A DNA stretch of 64,000 bases from Oscillospiraceae bacterium (GCA_017847885.1 JAGAUA010000044.1:124001-188000); one strand, 5' to 3'. Numbered from the stretch's first letter, positions 1 to 14,611 are shown. The notes: generated by a model not told the origin, from the letters alone. Numbers and translations: made by a program.

Positions 1-1
1 T

Positions 2-1246
2 CTCCGCTCAAAGGGTTACAGCGAGGAAGAACTTATCACCGCCAATCTTTGCGGTCGGGGACGAAGCGGCGGCACCTTCGATATGTTCCGCGACAGAGTT
101 ATGTTCCCTATCATTGACCTTCGCGGCAACGTTATCGCTTTCGGCGGACGTGTCATCGACGGCGAAGGTCCAAAGTACCTGAACAGCTCTGATACCCCCG
201 TATTCAAAAAGAGCCGCAACCTTTTCTCCCTTAACTTTGCAAAAAAATCCGATGAAAAGCGGCTCATTCTTGCAGAGGGGTATATGGACGTTATCGCCAT
301 TAACCAAGCAGGCTTTGAGAACGTTGTGGCGACCCTCGGCACGGCTCTTACCCAGGAGCAGGCGCGGCTCATGTCCCAGTATGCCGAGGAGATAATCATT
401 GCCTACGACTCGGACGGCGCAGGTCAGAATGCCACACACAAGGCGATAAACCTGCTTTCCGAGGTGGGACTTAAAACCAAAATCATCCATATGGAGGGTG
501 CAAAAGACCCCGACGAATACATAAAAAAGTTCGGCGCACTTCGGTTTAAGCAGCTTCTTGACAAGTCGGGGGGCGCAATTGAATTTGAGCTTGACAAGTG
601 CCGCTCGGGGCTGGATATCTCCACGGAGGACGGCAAAATAGAATATCTGAAGCGGTGCGTGAATATGCTTGCGGATATAAGCTCACCAATTGAGCGTGAG
701 GTTTACGCAGGCAAGCTTGCCGCCGAAAACAAGGTTCAGAAGGAAATGCTGCTACAGCAAGTGAGCGGCATCATAAAAAAGCGGATAAACAAGGCGAAAA
801 GTCAGGAGTGGACGGAGATACGCACATTCCAGAACAAGCTTCGTTCAAACCCCGACTCATACCGTCACCCCAAGGAGTACAAGGCGGAAACCGGCATTAT
901 TTCCTATCTTGCCAACAACCCGGACGAAGCCGAATATTTGGCTGAAAAAGTCCCTCCCGAGTGCTTTGTGACGGAGTTTAACAGAAAAATATACGAAAAA
1001 ATCCTTGAAAAGATAAAAAATTCCGCATTTTCCGATATTCTTTCGCTGCAAAGTGAATTTACTGCCGATGAAATGGGTAAAATAACCGCAATTGCAGTCA
1101 ATAGCAGAAATGTAAATATTAATAGGAATACTGTTGAGGATTTTATTAATATTCTGCTTTCAAACGCTGACAATTCTTCAGATGTAACGAAATTATCCGA
1201 CGATGATTTCTTGAAATATATCCAGAATTTGAAAAATAAGAAGTAA
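2..1246 (+). CDS. dnaG: DNA primase, 5'-truncated by the window edge
   Basis: DNA primase, which makes RNA primers at the replication fork. The frame is open to the left edge, so the N-terminal zinc-binding domain and the start of the polymerase domain lie outside. What remains begins in the catalytic core (RDRVMFPIIDLRGNVIAFGG). The TOPRIM fold follows, with the acidic EGYMDV and AYDSDGAG motifs near 288-420, and then the C-terminal helicase-interaction region. The stop is 15 bases before rpoD, the classical dnaG-rpoD arrangement of the macromolecular-synthesis operon. Identification is secure from the TOPRIM motifs and the neighbour. Confidence 0.95.
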   Translation, partial: LRSKGYSEEELITANLCGRGRSGGTFDMFRDRVMFPIIDLRGNVIAFGGRVIDGEGPKYLNSSDTPVFKKSRNLFSLNFAKKSDEKRLILAEGYMDVIAINQAGFENVVATLGTALTQEQARLMSQYAEEIIIAYDSDGAGQNATHKAINLLSEVGLKTKIIHMEGAKDPDEYIKKFGALRFKQLLDKSGGAIEFELDKCRSGLDISTEDGKIEYLKRCVNMLADISSPIEREVYAGKLAAENKVQKEMLLQQVSGIIKKRINKAKSQEWTEIRTFQNKLRSNPDSYRHPKEYKAETGIISYLANNPDEAEYLAEKVPPECFVTEFNRKIYEKILEKIKNSAFSDILSLQSEFTADEMGKITAIAVNSRNVNINRNTVEDFINILLSNADNSSDVTKLSDDDFLKYIQNLKNKK

Positions 1247-1261
1247 GAGAGGATGACCTTT

Positions 1262-2341
1262 ATGGCAAATAATAAGAGGACTATCGAGAGCCTTATGGAA
1301 CAGGGCAAGGCAAGCGGCAAGCTTTCCACCAAGGAGATAACCGACGTTCTCGAGGAGCTTGAATATGACGTTGACCAGATGGAGGCGTTTTATGACAGCT
1401 GCACCAACCTTAACATCGAGATAATCGAGGACTTTACTATTGATACCGACCTTTCTCTCCCCCTTGACGTAAACGGCGACGACCTTGAAATGTCCCTTTC
1501 TACCGAGGGCATTGCCATTGATGACCCTGTTAAAATTTACCTCAAAGAGATAGGACGCGTTCCCCTGCTAAGCGCCGAGGAGGAAATCGAGCTTGCAGAG
1601 CGTATGGCAAAAGGCGACCCCAAGGCAAGAAAACGTCTTTCCGAAGCAAACCTGCGACTTGTTGTTTCCATTGCAAAGCGTTACGTGGGACGCGGTATGC
1701 AGTTCCTTGACCTTATTCAGGAGGGTAACCTTGGTCTTATCAAGGCTGTCGAAAAATTTGACCACACCAAGGGCTTTAAGTTCTCCACCTACGCAACATG
1801 GTGGATAAGACAGGCTATCACAAGGGCTATTGCCGACCAGGCGAGAACTATCCGTATCCCCGTGCATATGGTTGAAACTATCACCAAGGTCAAGAAGGTA
1901 TCCAGCCAGCTTCTTCATAAGAACGGTCACGACCCCTCTCCCGAAGAAATTGCGACAGAGCTTGAAATGCCTGTTGACCGCGTGCGTGAGATAATGCGCA
2001 TAGCTCAGGACCCCGTTTCTCTCGAAACGCCTATCGGTGAGGAGGAGGACAGCCATCTGGGTGACTTTATCCCCGACGATGACGCTCCCGCACCTGCCGA
2101 GGCAGCTTCGCTGATACTCCTTAAAGAGCAGCTGGGAGAGGTTCTTTCTACCCTTACCGAGCGTGAGGAAAAGGTACTGCGCCTGCGTTTCGGTCTTGAG
2201 GACGGCAGAAGCAGAACTCTCGAAGAGGTTGGCAAGGAGTTCAACGTTACCCGTGAGCGTATCAGACAGATAGAAGCAAAGGCACTCAGAAAGCTCAGAC
2301 ACCCCAGCAGAAGCAAAAAGGTCAAGGACTTCCTCGATTGA
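1262..2341 (+). CDS. rpoD: Primary RNA polymerase sigma factor (RpoD/SigA)
   Basis: Housekeeping sigma-70 that directs RNA polymerase to -35/-10 promoters. The 359 residues show a short region 1.1 and an essentially textbook region 2 ([18 protein letters not shown] ... [16 protein letters not shown]). Region 3 follows, and region 4 has the helix-turn-helix ending in [17 protein letters not shown]. An ATG at 1253 is in frame but touches the SD (GAGAGG, 1247-1252). The ATG at 1262 sits 9 bases after that SD and gives the expected MANNK N-terminus, so I use 1262. It is co-transcribed with dnaG. Many promoters predicted in this window match its consensus. Confidence 0.97.
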   Translation: MANNKRTIESLMEQGKASGKLSTKEITDVLEELEYDVDQMEAFYDSCTNLNIEIIEDFTIDTDLSLPLDVNGDDLEMSLSTEGIAIDDPVKIYLKEIGRVPLLSAEEEIELAERMAKGDPKARKRLSEANLRLVVSIAKRYVGRGMQFLDLIQEGNLGLIKAVEKFDHTKGFKFSTYATWWIRQAITRAIADQARTIRIPVHMVETITKVKKVSSQLLHKNGHDPSPEEIATELEMPVDRVREIMRIAQDPVSLETPIGEEEDSHLGDFIPDDDAPAPAEAASLILLKEQLGEVLSTLTEREEKVLRLRFGLEDGRSRTLEEVGKEFNVTRERIRQIEAKALRKLRHPSRSKKVKDFLD

Positions 2342-2366
2342 TCCGAAAGGAGCTTGGTCGCTTTAT

Positions 2367-2762
2367 ATGCATATTACTTTGGAAGCGGATTATGCCGTCC
2401 GCATAGTTGGCTGCCTTGCTCACTCTAAATGCCGCCTTGACGCAAAAACTATTGCCGCTCAGACAAGCGTTACCCTAAGATTTGCGCTTAAAATTTTAAG
2501 GAAGCTTGTTGCAAACGGCATTGTCAAATCCTTTAAGGGTACTCAGGGCGGATACGAGCTTGCAAAGGAGCCGAAGGAAATATCTCTGAAAGACGTTATA
2601 GAGACTGTTGAGGGGAAATATCACCTCAGCCGCTGTCTTTCCGATGAATACGGATGCAACCGCGGTATGTCGGGGCATTGCCAGTATCAGCGCGTGTTTG
2701 ATACAATATCCGCCGACGTTGAAAAAAAGCTGGAGGCTTACACCTTTGATATGTTTGAATGA
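2367..2762 (+). CDS. Rrf2-family transcriptional regulator with three conserved cysteines
   Basis: 131-residue Rrf2-type repressor with an N-terminal winged helix (ITLEADYAVRIVGCLA) and wing (KGTQGGYELAKEP). Cys90, Cys97 and Cys105 form a CX6CX7C cluster, the pattern used by IscR/NsrR/RsrR-type members to bind an Fe-S cluster. This suggests sensing of iron-sulfur status, redox or NO. SD AAAGGAG at 2346-2352 precedes the ATG by 14 bases. It lies 25 bases after rpoD and overlaps the next gene by 4 bases, so it is probably in the rpoD transcript. No isc/suf genes are nearby, so its target cannot be read from context. Confidence 0.88.
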   Translation: MHITLEADYAVRIVGCLAHSKCRLDAKTIAAQTSVTLRFALKILRKLVANGIVKSFKGTQGGYELAKEPKEISLKDVIETVEGKYHLSRCLSDEYGCNRGMSGHCQYQRVFDTISADVEKKLEAYTFDMFE

Positions 2763-3862
2763 TAAACTACATAGATTTCGGAATGATGCAGCATATGAGT
2801 GAAAATAAGATAACAAGCGGAGCAAGCCGCCTTGAATTTGTGGATATTGCGCGGGGAATTGCAATAATAAGCGTTATTCTCGGGCATTTGAGTGACCAAA
2901 CGATCAATCATATTGTGTTTACCTTTCATCTGCCCATGTTTTTGTATATATCCGGTTATTTTCTGAACGAAAAAACTCCGTACAAGGATTTTGTAAAAAA
3001 GAAATTCAAGTCCCTCATCATACCTTATTACGTTACCTGCGCCGCTATTTGTCTGATTTCTGTGGTAAAATCCATAATTTTCGGCGAAAAAGTGCTTGCT
3101 CAATTATTTTCATGGCTGTTTGCTTCACTTTACGGGGCAGGCTTTATATGTACGGAGCCGTTTTATGTTCCGTCGATCGGCGGCATATGGTATCTTTGGG
3201 CGACATTCTGGGCTTCAATTACACTCAGATACCTTATCACTAAAAAAACTCCGGTCAGAGTTATTTCGGTAGCCGCGATCTTTGCTCTAAGCTTAATCAG
3301 CAAAAAGTACCTTTTCTGGTTTCCGCTTAGTATTCAGGCAGGCGGCTGCTCGCTTCTTTTTATGTACATCGGCTGGGTGATACGCCAAAAAATCCACTTG
3401 CTCAAAACCGTAAAAAGCGGTATTTTGTGTGTTCTGCTTTTAGTGCCTGTTTCGGTTTGGATATGGTGCGTTTATAATTTTAAAGGATTTTATATCAGCA
3501 GCTGCACCATAAGCAACGGCATACTTGACATTATCGGCAGCATAGGCGGCTGTCTGACGGTGCTTATCATATCCTATCAGATTTCGCTGCACTCAAAAAT
3601 TCTGAGCTCCGCACTGAGTTTTTTCGGGAAAAACAGCTTGATAGTTCTCTGCGTACATATTGTGGAGTTAAGTATGCTTCCCTGGAATGAACTGCTTGCA
3701 ATAATTTTCCCCGACCCTGTAATTACAAGCTTCCGCTATATGTTCGCCAAGATTTCGCTGAAAATCCTTATTATTTTCCTAACGACCTTTGCTTTGGTAA
3801 AAATAAAGGAACGGCTCAAAGCAAACCGCCATACGAAAGACCTGCCGACGCTTGCTGCGTAA
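2759..3862 (+). CDS. Membrane acyltransferase, acyltransferase-3 (OafA/WecH-like) family
   Basis: Integral membrane O-acyltransferase of about 367 residues and roughly ten hydrophobic segments. The family's N-terminal signature is present (RLEFVDIARGIAIISVILGH, with the catalytic-type His at the end of the first helix), followed by HLPMFLYISGYF. Relatives add acetyl or other acyl groups to cell-surface glycans or peptidoglycan; the acceptor here is unknown. The ATG overlaps the Rrf2 stop (ATGA), implying coupling; ATGs at 2783 and 2795 are possible alternatives. The gene looks more AT-rich than rpoD/rpoBC and may be a more recent acquisition (inference). It ends at a strong bidirectional terminator. 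Confidence 0.85.
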   Translation: MINYIDFGMMQHMSENKITSGASRLEFVDIARGIAIISVILGHLSDQTINHIVFTFHLPMFLYISGYFLNEKTPYKDFVKKKFKSLIIPYYVTCAAICLISVVKSIIFGEKVLAQLFSWLFASLYGAGFICTEPFYVPSIGGIWYLWATFWASITLRYLITKKTPVRVISVAAIFALSLISKKYLFWFPLSIQAGGCSLLFMYIGWVIRQKIHLLKTVKSGILCVLLLVPVSVWIWCVYNFKGFYISSCTISNGILDIIGSIGGCLTVLIISYQISLHSKILSSALSFFGKNSLIVLCVHIVELSMLPWNELLAIIFPDPVITSFRYMFAKISLKILIIFLTTFALVKIKERLKANRHTKDLPTLAA

Positions 3863-3873
3863 TACTGCTTTAC

Positions 3874-3930
3874 AAAAATAACAAAATCGGGACTGCTGCA
3901 TTGTTCAACAGTCCCGATTTTGTTATTTTT
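3874..3930. terminator. Bidirectional intrinsic terminator between the acyltransferase gene and ldhA
   Basis: Near-perfect 22-base inverted repeat (left arm 3874-3895, right arm ending about 3930) whose arms begin and end in A/T tracts, so it works on both strands. It lies between two convergent genes, and its right arm overlaps the ldhA stop codon (3923-3925). Confidence 0.9.
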
Positions 3931-4909
3931 CCTGATAAGTCACCGCGTTTTGCAGCGCCTCGCCCTTGAAAAACTGGTTAAGGTTAAACAGCGTGACCTC
4001 CGCGATTTTCTGCAGCGCCTCGTCGGTGAGAAACGCCTGATGTGAGGTCATGATAACATTCGGCATGGACACCAGCAGCGCAAGCACATCGTCCTGAATA
4101 ATCGTGCTGGAATAATCCTCGAAGAAAATCGAGGTTTCCTCCTCGTACACATCAAGCCCCGCGCCCCTGACCTTGCCGTCCTTGAGCGCCTGCAAAAGAG
4201 CGTCGCTGTCGATAAGCTGACCCCTTGAGGTGTTGAGGATAAAAACTCCCTCCTTCATCTTGGCAAGGCTTGCCTCGTTAATTATATACCGCGTCGAGGA
4301 GGTCAGCGGACAATGAAGCGAAATGACGTCGCTCTCGGCAAAAAGCTTGTCGGGCGTAACATAATCTATGCCGAAGCCCTCCGCAGGGTATGGGTCGTAG
4401 GCAATGACCCTCATGCCAAAGCCCCTGCATATGTCAATGAATATCCTGCCGATTTGACCCGTGCCGATAACGCCGACAGTTTTGCCGTGCAGGTCAAAGC
4501 CCGTCAGACCGTTAAGGCTGAAGTTAAAGTCACGGGTACGGATAAACGCCTTGTGTATCTTTCTGTTCAGAGTCAGCAGCAGCGCCATGGTATGCTCCGC
4601 AACGGCATAGGGCGAATAAACGGGTACGCGCACCACATCTATCTTATCCTTTGCATAGCGCAAATCAACGTTGTTGTACCCCGAACAGCGCAGCGCGATA
4701 AGCTTTACTCCCAAAGCGCAAAGCTCGTCGATAGTCTCGCTGCTCAGTGTATCGTTAACGAAAACCACAACTGCCTTGCAGCCCTTTGCAGCAGAAGCGG
4801 TATCGGGGGTAAGCTTATAGTCGATATACTTTATTTCAAAGTCGGTATTAAGCTTGTCAAACCAAATTTTGTCATAGGGCTTGGTATCAAAAAATGCAAT
4901 TTTATCCAT
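3923..4909 (-). CDS. ldhA: D-lactate dehydrogenase (D-isomer 2-hydroxyacid dehydrogenase)
   Basis: NAD-dependent reduction of pyruvate to D-lactate, a fermentative NADH sink. About 328 residues, matching the usual 330 of LdhA. It has the Rossmann motif GVIGTGQIG near residue 150, the LNTSRGQLID segment carrying the substrate-binding Arg, GLDVYEEE, and the catalytic His in MTSHQAFLT. The ATG at 4915 is only 2 bases from the SD (AAAGGA). The ATG at 4909 has 8-base spacing and gives MDKIAFFDTKPYD, which lines up with known LdhA N-termini, so I choose 4909. It lies downstream of rpoC but is separated from it by a terminator. Confidence 0.9.
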   Translation of the reverse strand: MDKIAFFDTKPYDKIWFDKLNTDFEIKYIDYKLTPDTASAAKGCKAVVVFVNDTLSSETIDELCALGVKLIALRCSGYNNVDLRYAKDKIDVVRVPVYSPYAVAEHTMALLLTLNRKIHKAFIRTRDFNFSLNGLTGFDLHGKTVGVIGTGQIGRIFIDICRGFGMRVIAYDPYPAEGFGIDYVTPDKLFAESDVISLHCPLTSSTRYIINEASLAKMKEGVFILNTSRGQLIDSDALLQALKDGKVRGAGLDVYEEETSIFFEDYSSTIIQDDVLALLVSMPNVIMTSHQAFLTDEALQKIAEVTLFNLNQFFKGEALQNAVTYQEK

Positions 4910-4975
4910 ATCCATATTCCTTTCAAATTATGATTGCGGCTGTTGGAATTAGTATATGCAAAAAAATTTGTTATA

Positions 4976-5010
4976 CTAAAAATGGGGTACCCGATTTTTT
5001 CGGATACCCC
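4976..5010 (-). terminator. Intrinsic terminator of rpoBC
   Basis: Inverted repeat with 10-base arms (4984-4993 and 5001-5010, one mismatch) immediately after the rpoC stop, followed on the minus strand by a short T tract. It ends the rpoBC transcript before ldhA. Confidence 0.75.
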
Positions 5011-5019
5011 AAAATTATT

Positions 5020-8937
<3,918 letters not shown>

Positions 8938-8980
8938 ATATAACACTCCTTTAAACATATTGTTTCAACGAGAAGCGATG

Positions 8981-9007
8981 TTTTGTCCCGCAAAACGCAG
9001 GACAAAA
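8981..9007 (-). other. Hairpin in the rpoB-rpoC intercistronic gap
   Basis: Perfect 8-base inverted repeat (8981-8988 and 9000-9007, TTTTGTCC/GGACAAAA) in the gap between rpoB and rpoC. It has no following T run, so it is not an obvious terminator. It could be an RNA-processing site or a partial attenuator. Confidence 0.6.
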
Positions 9008-9022
9008 CCGAGTGTATCGTCA

Positions 9023-12000
9023 TCAGATCAGGTCGTCGTCGTCATCAAAGGAAAAGTCCTCTTCATCACCGTCGTCGTCGCTGTCGAAATCGCCGTAATC
9101 ATCATCTTCGCCGTCCTCATAAGAGAAGCCCTCGTCGAAGTCGCCGTCCTCAATAACGCTGTCCATATCGTCAGCGTCTGAAACAGGCTGCGGAATGATA
9201 TCGTCATCGTCCTCAAATGTCTGCTTGAGGTCGATCTCTTCGTTATTCGAGTCAAGGACCTTAACATCGAGACAGAGCGACTGAAGCTCCTTGATAAGCA
9301 CCTTAAAGGATTCGGGAATACCCGGCTTAGGAACGTTCTGTCCTTTGACAATTGCTTCATATGTCTTAACGCGTCCTACCGTGTCGTCCGACTTAACGGT
9401 AAGGATCTCCTGAAGTGTATAAGCTGCGCCGTAAGCCTCCAGCGCCCAAACTTCCATCTCACCGAAACGCTGTCCGCCGAACTGAGCCTTACCGCCCAAA
9501 GGCTGCTGCGTAACCAGCGAGTAAGGACCAACGGAACGTGCGTGGATCTTATCGTCAACAAGGTGGTGGAGCTTGAGGTAGTACATATAGCCGACAGTTA
9601 CGGGGTTGTCGAACTTGTCGCCGGTACGTCCGTCGTAAAGAACGGTCTTGCCGTCCTCTCTCATGCCTGCCGCCTTGAAGCACTCGCGGATATCGTCCTC
9701 GTGTGCGCCGTCAAATACGGGAGTCATTATCTTCCAGCCAAGCTTCTTAGCCGCCATACCGAGGTGAACTTCCAGAACCTGACCGATGTTCATACGTGAA
9801 GGTACGCCCAGAGGGTTAAGCACGATGTCAAGCGGCGTACCGTCGGGCAGGAAGGGCATATCCTCGGATTTAAGGATACGTGAAACAACACCCTTGTTAC
9901 CGTGACGACCCGCCATCTTATCGCCCACGGAGATCTTACGCTTCTGAGCGATGTAGCATCTTACCAGCATATTTACGCCGGGAGCAAGCTCCTCGGAATT
10001 TTCTCTTGTGAACACCTTAACATCAACGATAACGCCTGCCTCGCCGTGAGGAACTTTAAGGGAGTTGTCGCGGACTTCTCTTGCCTTTTCACCGAAAATA
10101 GCGCGGAGAAGTCTTTCCTCGGCTGTAAGCTCGGTCTCGCCCTTAGGTGTTACCTTACCTACAAGGATATCGCCTGCGCGAACCTCTGCACCGATACGGA
10201 TAATTCCGCGGTCGTCAAGGTCTTTGAGAGCGTCCTCGCCCACATTTGGGATATCGCGTGTGATCTCCTCGGGGCCCAGCTTTGTATCACGGGATTCTAT
10301 CTCGTACTCCTCGATGTGGATAGAGGTGTACATATCCTCGCGGACAACGCGCTCGTTAAGAAGAACGGCGTCCTCGTAGTTGTAACCTTCCCAAGTCATG
10401 AAGCCGATGAGAGCGTTCTTACCGATGGAAATTTCACCGTTGCAGGTTGCAGGGCCGTCCGCAAGTACCTGACCAACATGAACTTCCTCGCCCTTATCAA
10501 CGATAGGACGCTGGTTTACGCAGGTACCCTGGTTGGAACGCTTGAACTTTGTAAGCTTGTAAGTGTGTGTTGCGCCCGTGCCTTCCTTGATGACAACCTC
10601 GTCTGCGGAAACACGGTCAACAACGCCGTCATGCTTTGAAACAACGCATACGCCCGAGTCAACGGCAGACTTGTACTCCATACCTGTACCAACGATAGGC
10701 GCTTCGGTTTTAAGGAGAGGAACAGCCTGACGCTGCATATTCGCACCCATGAGGGCACGGTTTGCGTCGTCGTTTTCAAGGAACGGTATCATAGCGGTAG
10801 CGATTGAAACTACCATTTTAGGGGAAACGTCCATGTAGTCGATACGCTCGCGCTCGCACTCAAGGATCTGGTCGCGGTAACGCGCGTTTACGATAGGACG
10901 TGCAAACTTTCCGTCCTCGGTAAGAGGCTCGTTTGCCTGTGCAACGGTAAAGTTGTCCTCAACCTCGGCGGTCATATATACCACCTCGTCGGTAACAACG
11001 CCTGTTGCCTTGTCTACTTTTCTGTAAGGCGCTTCGATAAAGCCGTACTCATTGATACGTGCAAACGAAGCAAGGTAAGAGATCAGACCGATGTTAGGTC
11101 CTTCAGGGGTCTCGATAGGACACATTCTTCCGTAGTGGGAGTAGTGAACGTCACGAACCTCGAATGAAGCACGGTCACGGGAAAGACCGCCGGGACCCAG
11201 CGCGGAAAGACGTCTCTTATGAGTAAGCTCTGCAAGAGGGTTTGTCTGATCCATGAACTGTGACAGAGGTGAGGAACCGAAAAATTCCTTTATAGCCGCA
11301 GTAATGGGACGGATATTGATAAGTGCCTGAGGAGTGATAACGTCCATATCCTGAGCCTGAATGTTCATTCTCTCGCGGATAACACGCTCCATACGTGTAA
11401 AGCCGATCCTGAACTGGTTCTGGAGCAGCTCGCCTACTGAACGAATTCTTCTGTTGCCCAGGTGGTCGATATCGTCAACAAGGCCAACGCCCTCGCAAAG
11501 ATTAATAAAATAGCTGATAGTTGCATAAATATCATCAAGGATAATGTGCTTGGGAACAAGCTCCTCGGCACGTGCCTTGACCATTTCCTCGATCTCCTCC
11601 TTATCGGAAGCAGTCTCGAGAATCTCTCTGAGTACCTTGAAGTATACCTTTTCGTTTATACCATATTTAAGGGGGTCAAAGTCAACGTAAGGCGCCATGT
11701 CTACCATGCAGTTGCCCACTACCTTGACCTCGCGCTCTTCAATGCTGTGGGAAGTCTCACCCGTAGGTGTGGTATAGGTCTCCTTATGCTCGACCTTGAG
11801 CCATACCTCGCCGACGCCTGCCTGCTCTATCTCCATTGCTCTTTCGTAGGTGATAAGCTCGCCCTCGTCAGCCATTATTTCGCCCGTAAGGGGGTTTGCA
11901 ACGGGACGGGACAGATAGTGACCCGAAATTCTTGAGCCGACGCCCAGCTTTTTGTTGTATTTATAACGACCGAAACGAGCAAGGTCATATCTTTTTGCGT

Positions 12001-12787
12001 CAAAGAAAAGACCGTTCAGGTGGTTTTCAGCGCTTTCAACCGTAGGAGGCTCACCGGGACGGAGCTTCTTGTAAACCTCAAGAAGAGCCTCTTCCCTGTT
12101 TTTGGTAGTATCCTTCTGAAGAATGGTCTGATTGAGACGCTCATCGGAGCCGAAAAGTTCTTCTATCTCAACGTCCGTACCGCAGCCGAGAGCACGGATA
12201 AATGTCGTGAGAGGGATCTTTCTGTTTTTATCTATTCTTACGTAAATAACATCGTTTGAGTCCATTTCGTACTCAAGCCATGCGCCTCTGTTAGGGATGA
12301 CCGTGGACTTGAAAAGCTCCTTGCCGGTCTTATCCTTTTCAAAGGAATAATAAACGCCGGGAGAACGAACCAGCTGAGAAACGATAACACGCTCAGCGCC
12401 GTTGATAACGAACGTACCGCTGTCGGTCATAAGCGGAAAATCGCCCATAAACACTTCGTTTTCTTTTACGACACCGGTTTCCTTGTTCCAGAGCGTAGCT
12501 TTCACTCTGAGAGGAGCAGCGTAAGTTACGTCGCGCTCCTTACATTCGGCAACGGAATACTTGGGATTTTCGTCGATGGAATAGTCCACAAAGTTCAGCA
12601 CCAGATTACCGTTATAATCGGTAATTGCCGCAACGTCGCGGAATACTTCCTTCAATCCTTCTTCCAGAAACCATTTGTAGGAATTTTTCTGCACCTCGAT
12701 CAAATTCGGCATTTCCAGAGCCTCGTTTATCTTGCCGAAGCTCATTCTGGTCGTTTTACCGAGCTGCACCGGTTTCACATTTACCAT
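9023..12787 (-). CDS. rpoB: RNA polymerase subunit beta
   Basis: Catalytic beta subunit, 1254 residues. The rifampicin-pocket region ([31 protein letters not shown]) and the C-terminal switch region ([22 protein letters not shown]) are intact. Start ATG 12787 follows AAGGAGGG by 8 bases. The last 55 or so residues form an extremely acidic Asp/Glu tail ending [10 protein letters not shown], longer than the end of the Bacillus protein. The gene is transcribed from its own consensus promoter at 12933-12961 with a leader of about 140 bases. It is not preceded by rplJL as in most bacteria. Confidence 0.97.
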   Translation of the reverse strand: MVNVKPVQLGKTTRMSFGKINEALEMPNLIEVQKNSYKWFLEEGLKEVFRDVAAITDYNGNLVLNFVDYSIDENPKYSVAECKERDVTYAAPLRVKATLWNKETGVVKENEVFMGDFPLMTDSGTFVINGAERVIVSQLVRSPGVYYSFEKDKTGKELFKSTVIPNRGAWLEYEMDSNDVIYVRIDKNRKIPLTTFIRALGCGTDVEIEELFGSDERLNQTILQKDTTKNREEALLEVYKKLRPGEPPTVESAENHLNGLFFDAKRYDLARFGRYKYNKKLGVGSRISGHYLSRPVANPLTGEIMADEGELITYERAMEIEQAGVGEVWLKVEHKETYTTPTGETSHSIEEREVKVVGNCMVDMAPYVDFDPLKYGINEKVYFKVLREILETASDKEEIEEMVKARAEELVPKHIILDDIYATISYFINLCEGVGLVDDIDHLGNRRIRSVGELLQNQFRIGFTRMERVIRERMNIQAQDMDVITPQALINIRPITAAIKEFFGSSPLSQFMDQTNPLAELTHKRRLSALGPGGLSRDRASFEVRDVHYSHYGRMCPIETPEGPNIGLISYLASFARINEYGFIEAPYRKVDKATGVVTDEVVYMTAEVEDNFTVAQANEPLTEDGKFARPIVNARYRDQILECERERIDYMDVSPKMVVSIATAMIPFLENDDANRALMGANMQRQAVPLLKTEAPIVGTGMEYKSAVDSGVCVVSKHDGVVDRVSADEVVIKEGTGATHTYKLTKFKRSNQGTCVNQRPIVDKGEEVHVGQVLADGPATCNGEISIGKNALIGFMTWEGYNYEDAVLLNERVVREDMYTSIHIEEYEIESRDTKLGPEEITRDIPNVGEDALKDLDDRGIIRIGAEVRAGDILVGKVTPKGETELTAEERLLRAIFGEKAREVRDNSLKVPHGEAGVIVDVKVFTRENSEELAPGVNMLVRCYIAQKRKISVGDKMAGRHGNKGVVSRILKSEDMPFLPDGTPLDIVLNPLGVPSRMNIGQVLEVHLGMAAKKLGWKIMTPVFDGAHEDDIRECFKAAGMREDGKTVLYDGRTGDKFDNPVTVGYMYYLKLHHLVDDKIHARSVGPYSLVTQQPLGGKAQFGGQRFGEMEVWALEAYGAAYTLQEILTVKSDDTVGRVKTYEAIVKGQNVPKPGIPESFKVLIKELQSLCLDVKVLDSNNEEIDLKQTFEDDDDIIPQPVSDADDMDSVIEDGDFDEGFSYEDGEDDDYGDFDSDDDGDEEDFSFDDDDDLI

Positions 12788-12932
12788 AGGCGGGTCCCTC
12801 CTTGTAATATTGCGGGATAGGCATAGACTTCCGAAAAAAATTTTTACGGAACTGTTGCAATCTTTGTCGTAATGTGTTATACTATGATAAACAGCAAAAA
12901 CGGCATAAGATTACATTATGATACAGTATATT

Positions 12933-12961
12933 ATTATACAACAATAGCAAGTGCTTGTCAA
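12933..12961 (-). promoter_or_regulatory. Consensus sigma-70 promoter for rpoBC
   Basis: Minus strand: TTGACA (12961-12956), 17-base spacer, TATAAT (12938-12933), a perfect match to both hexamers. The predicted start is near 12926, leaving about 140 bases of leader before rpoB. It sits just 22 bases from the terminator of the upstream gene. Confidence 0.9.
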
Positions 12962-12982
12962 GCATTTTTTGGCGATTTATCA

Positions 12983-13023
12983 AAAATAACCGTATTCATC
13001 TTCATTTGAATACGGTTATTTTT
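12983..13023 (-). terminator. Intrinsic terminator after yifB (bidirectional)
   Basis: Inverted repeat AATAACCGTATTCA / TGAATACGGTTATT with an 8-base loop and T tracts on both outer sides. It isolates yifB from the rpoBC promoter. Confidence 0.85.
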
Positions 13024-13060
13024 TTATTTTATACAAATCGGGCAGAAATACGGTAAAAAA

Positions 13061-14590
13061 TCACTTTCCGCTCCAGTATTTTCTGTCCAGACTTCTGAAC
13101 TGAACAGCCTGCGCTATGTGCGCCTTATCTATGACCTCCGAGCCGTTCATGTCGGCAATCGTCCTTGCTACCTTTAAAATGCGGTCGTATGCACGCGCCG
13201 AAAGTCCCATTTTCTCAAACACATTTTTCAGCGTGTCCCTCGCCCTGTCGGTCATGACGCACACCTCGGGAAGCAGGTCGGGGGTTATCATCGCATTGCA
13301 GCTTATGCCCGTGCCCTTAAACCGCCTGTTTTGTACCTCCCTTGCCGCCTGCACACGCTCTCTTATCGCCGCGGAGCTTTCCTCCTTTGCGGAAGAGGAA
13401 ATGTGGTCGAACTCAACGGGCGGCACCTCAACGTGTATGTCAAACCTGTCCAGCAGCGGTCCCGAAACCTTTGATAAGTATGCCGAGACCTGCTTTTTGC
13501 CGCATATGCACTCCCTTGTGGGGTGTCCGTAATATCCGCAGGGACAGGGGTTCATTGCCGCCACAAGCATGAAGCTGCAAGGATATGTAACAGTACCCGA
13601 GGCGCGTGATATCGTCACCTTATGGTCCTCAAGGGGCTGGCGAAGTATCTCAAGGGTCTGCCTGTTGAACTCTGCAAGCTCGTCCAGAAAAAGCAGACCG
13701 TTGTGGGCAAGTGAAATCTCCCCCGGCTTGGGCACCGAGCCGCCGCCTGCAAGTCCTGCCGAGGAAATAGTGTGGTGAGGGCTTCTGAAAGGTCTTTTCG
13801 TGACCAGCGGAGTATCCTTGTTCACCAGACCGCTTATGGAATGAATGTTGGTGGTCTCGATTGATTCCTCAAAGGTCATCGCAGGAAGTATGGTCGTCAT
13901 GCGCTTTGCAAGCATGGACTTGCCCGAGCCGGGACTTCCCACCATAAGCACGTTATGTCCACCTGCCGCCGCATACTCCAGCGCCTTTTTTGCTGCCTGC
14001 TGACCCTTTACGTCCGCAAAATCAAGTGTATCAAACCGCTCCTCGGGCTTTATCTCGTATTTTCTCTGGGGAAGTATCACCGATTCGCGGTTGAAATGGC
14101 TCATAAGCTGCGCCGTATTTTCAACGCCGTATACCGTTATTCCCTCGGCAACGCTTGCTTCGTAGGCGTTTTCCGCAGGAACGAACACGTTCTCGAAGCC
14201 CTCCTTCCTCGCCAGCAGTACCATGGGCAGCACGCCGTTCACGGGACGGACATCGCCGTTCAGCGAGACCTCCCCGATAAACGCGGATTTGGAGATATCC
14301 TCGTTAATGCAGCCCATTACACAAAGAAGTGCAACAAAGATAGCAAGGTCGTGAACGCTGCCCGATTTTTTGGTATCCGCAGGAGCAAGGTTGACGATGA
14401 CCCTTGCAAGAGGAAACGCCTTTCCACCTGCACGGAGGGCGGAGCGTATCCTTTCGCGGCTTTCCTTTACCACCGTATCCGCAAGCCCTACTATATCAAA
14501 AGCAGGAGTACCCTTGCTTGTTTCTATTTCCACATCTACGGAAAACGCATTAAGTCCGAAAAGTCCCAGACTGTCTACCTTTGCAAACAT
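13061..14590 (-). CDS. comM: YifB/ComM-type AAA+ magnesium-chelatase-like ATPase
   Basis: 509-residue YifB/ComM family protein. In naturally competent bacteria ComM is a hexameric helicase that promotes branch migration of incoming DNA; its role in Clostridia is unproven. It has an N-terminal Lon-protease-like domain (FDIVGLADTVVKESRERIRSA), a Walker A motif (GSPGSGKSMLAKRM), Walker B (LLFLDELAEF), and a C-terminal Mg-chelatase-type lid with CPCGYYGHPTRECIC. SD AAAGGA is 10 bases upstream of the ATG. It lies 21 bases after the alpha/beta-hydrolase gene and is likely co-transcribed with it. Confidence 0.92.
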   Translation of the reverse strand: MFAKVDSLGLFGLNAFSVDVEIETSKGTPAFDIVGLADTVVKESRERIRSALRAGGKAFPLARVIVNLAPADTKKSGSVHDLAIFVALLCVMGCINEDISKSAFIGEVSLNGDVRPVNGVLPMVLLARKEGFENVFVPAENAYEASVAEGITVYGVENTAQLMSHFNRESVILPQRKYEIKPEERFDTLDFADVKGQQAAKKALEYAAAGGHNVLMVGSPGSGKSMLAKRMTTILPAMTFEESIETTNIHSISGLVNKDTPLVTKRPFRSPHHTISSAGLAGGGSVPKPGEISLAHNGLLFLDELAEFNRQTLEILRQPLEDHKVTISRASGTVTYPCSFMLVAAMNPCPCGYYGHPTRECICGKKQVSAYLSKVSGPLLDRFDIHVEVPPVEFDHISSSAKEESSAAIRERVQAAREVQNRRFKGTGISCNAMITPDLLPEVCVMTDRARDTLKNVFEKMGLSARAYDRILKVARTIADMNGSEVIDKAHIAQAVQFRSLDRKYWSGK

Positions 14591-14611
14591 ATTTCAAAAT
14601 TCCTTTCAAAC

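Noticed and set aside
12788..12932. Possible L10-type ribosomal-protein leader in front of rpoB
   Set aside because: No rplJ follows and I could not recognise the kink-turn pattern; the leader is simply unassigned.
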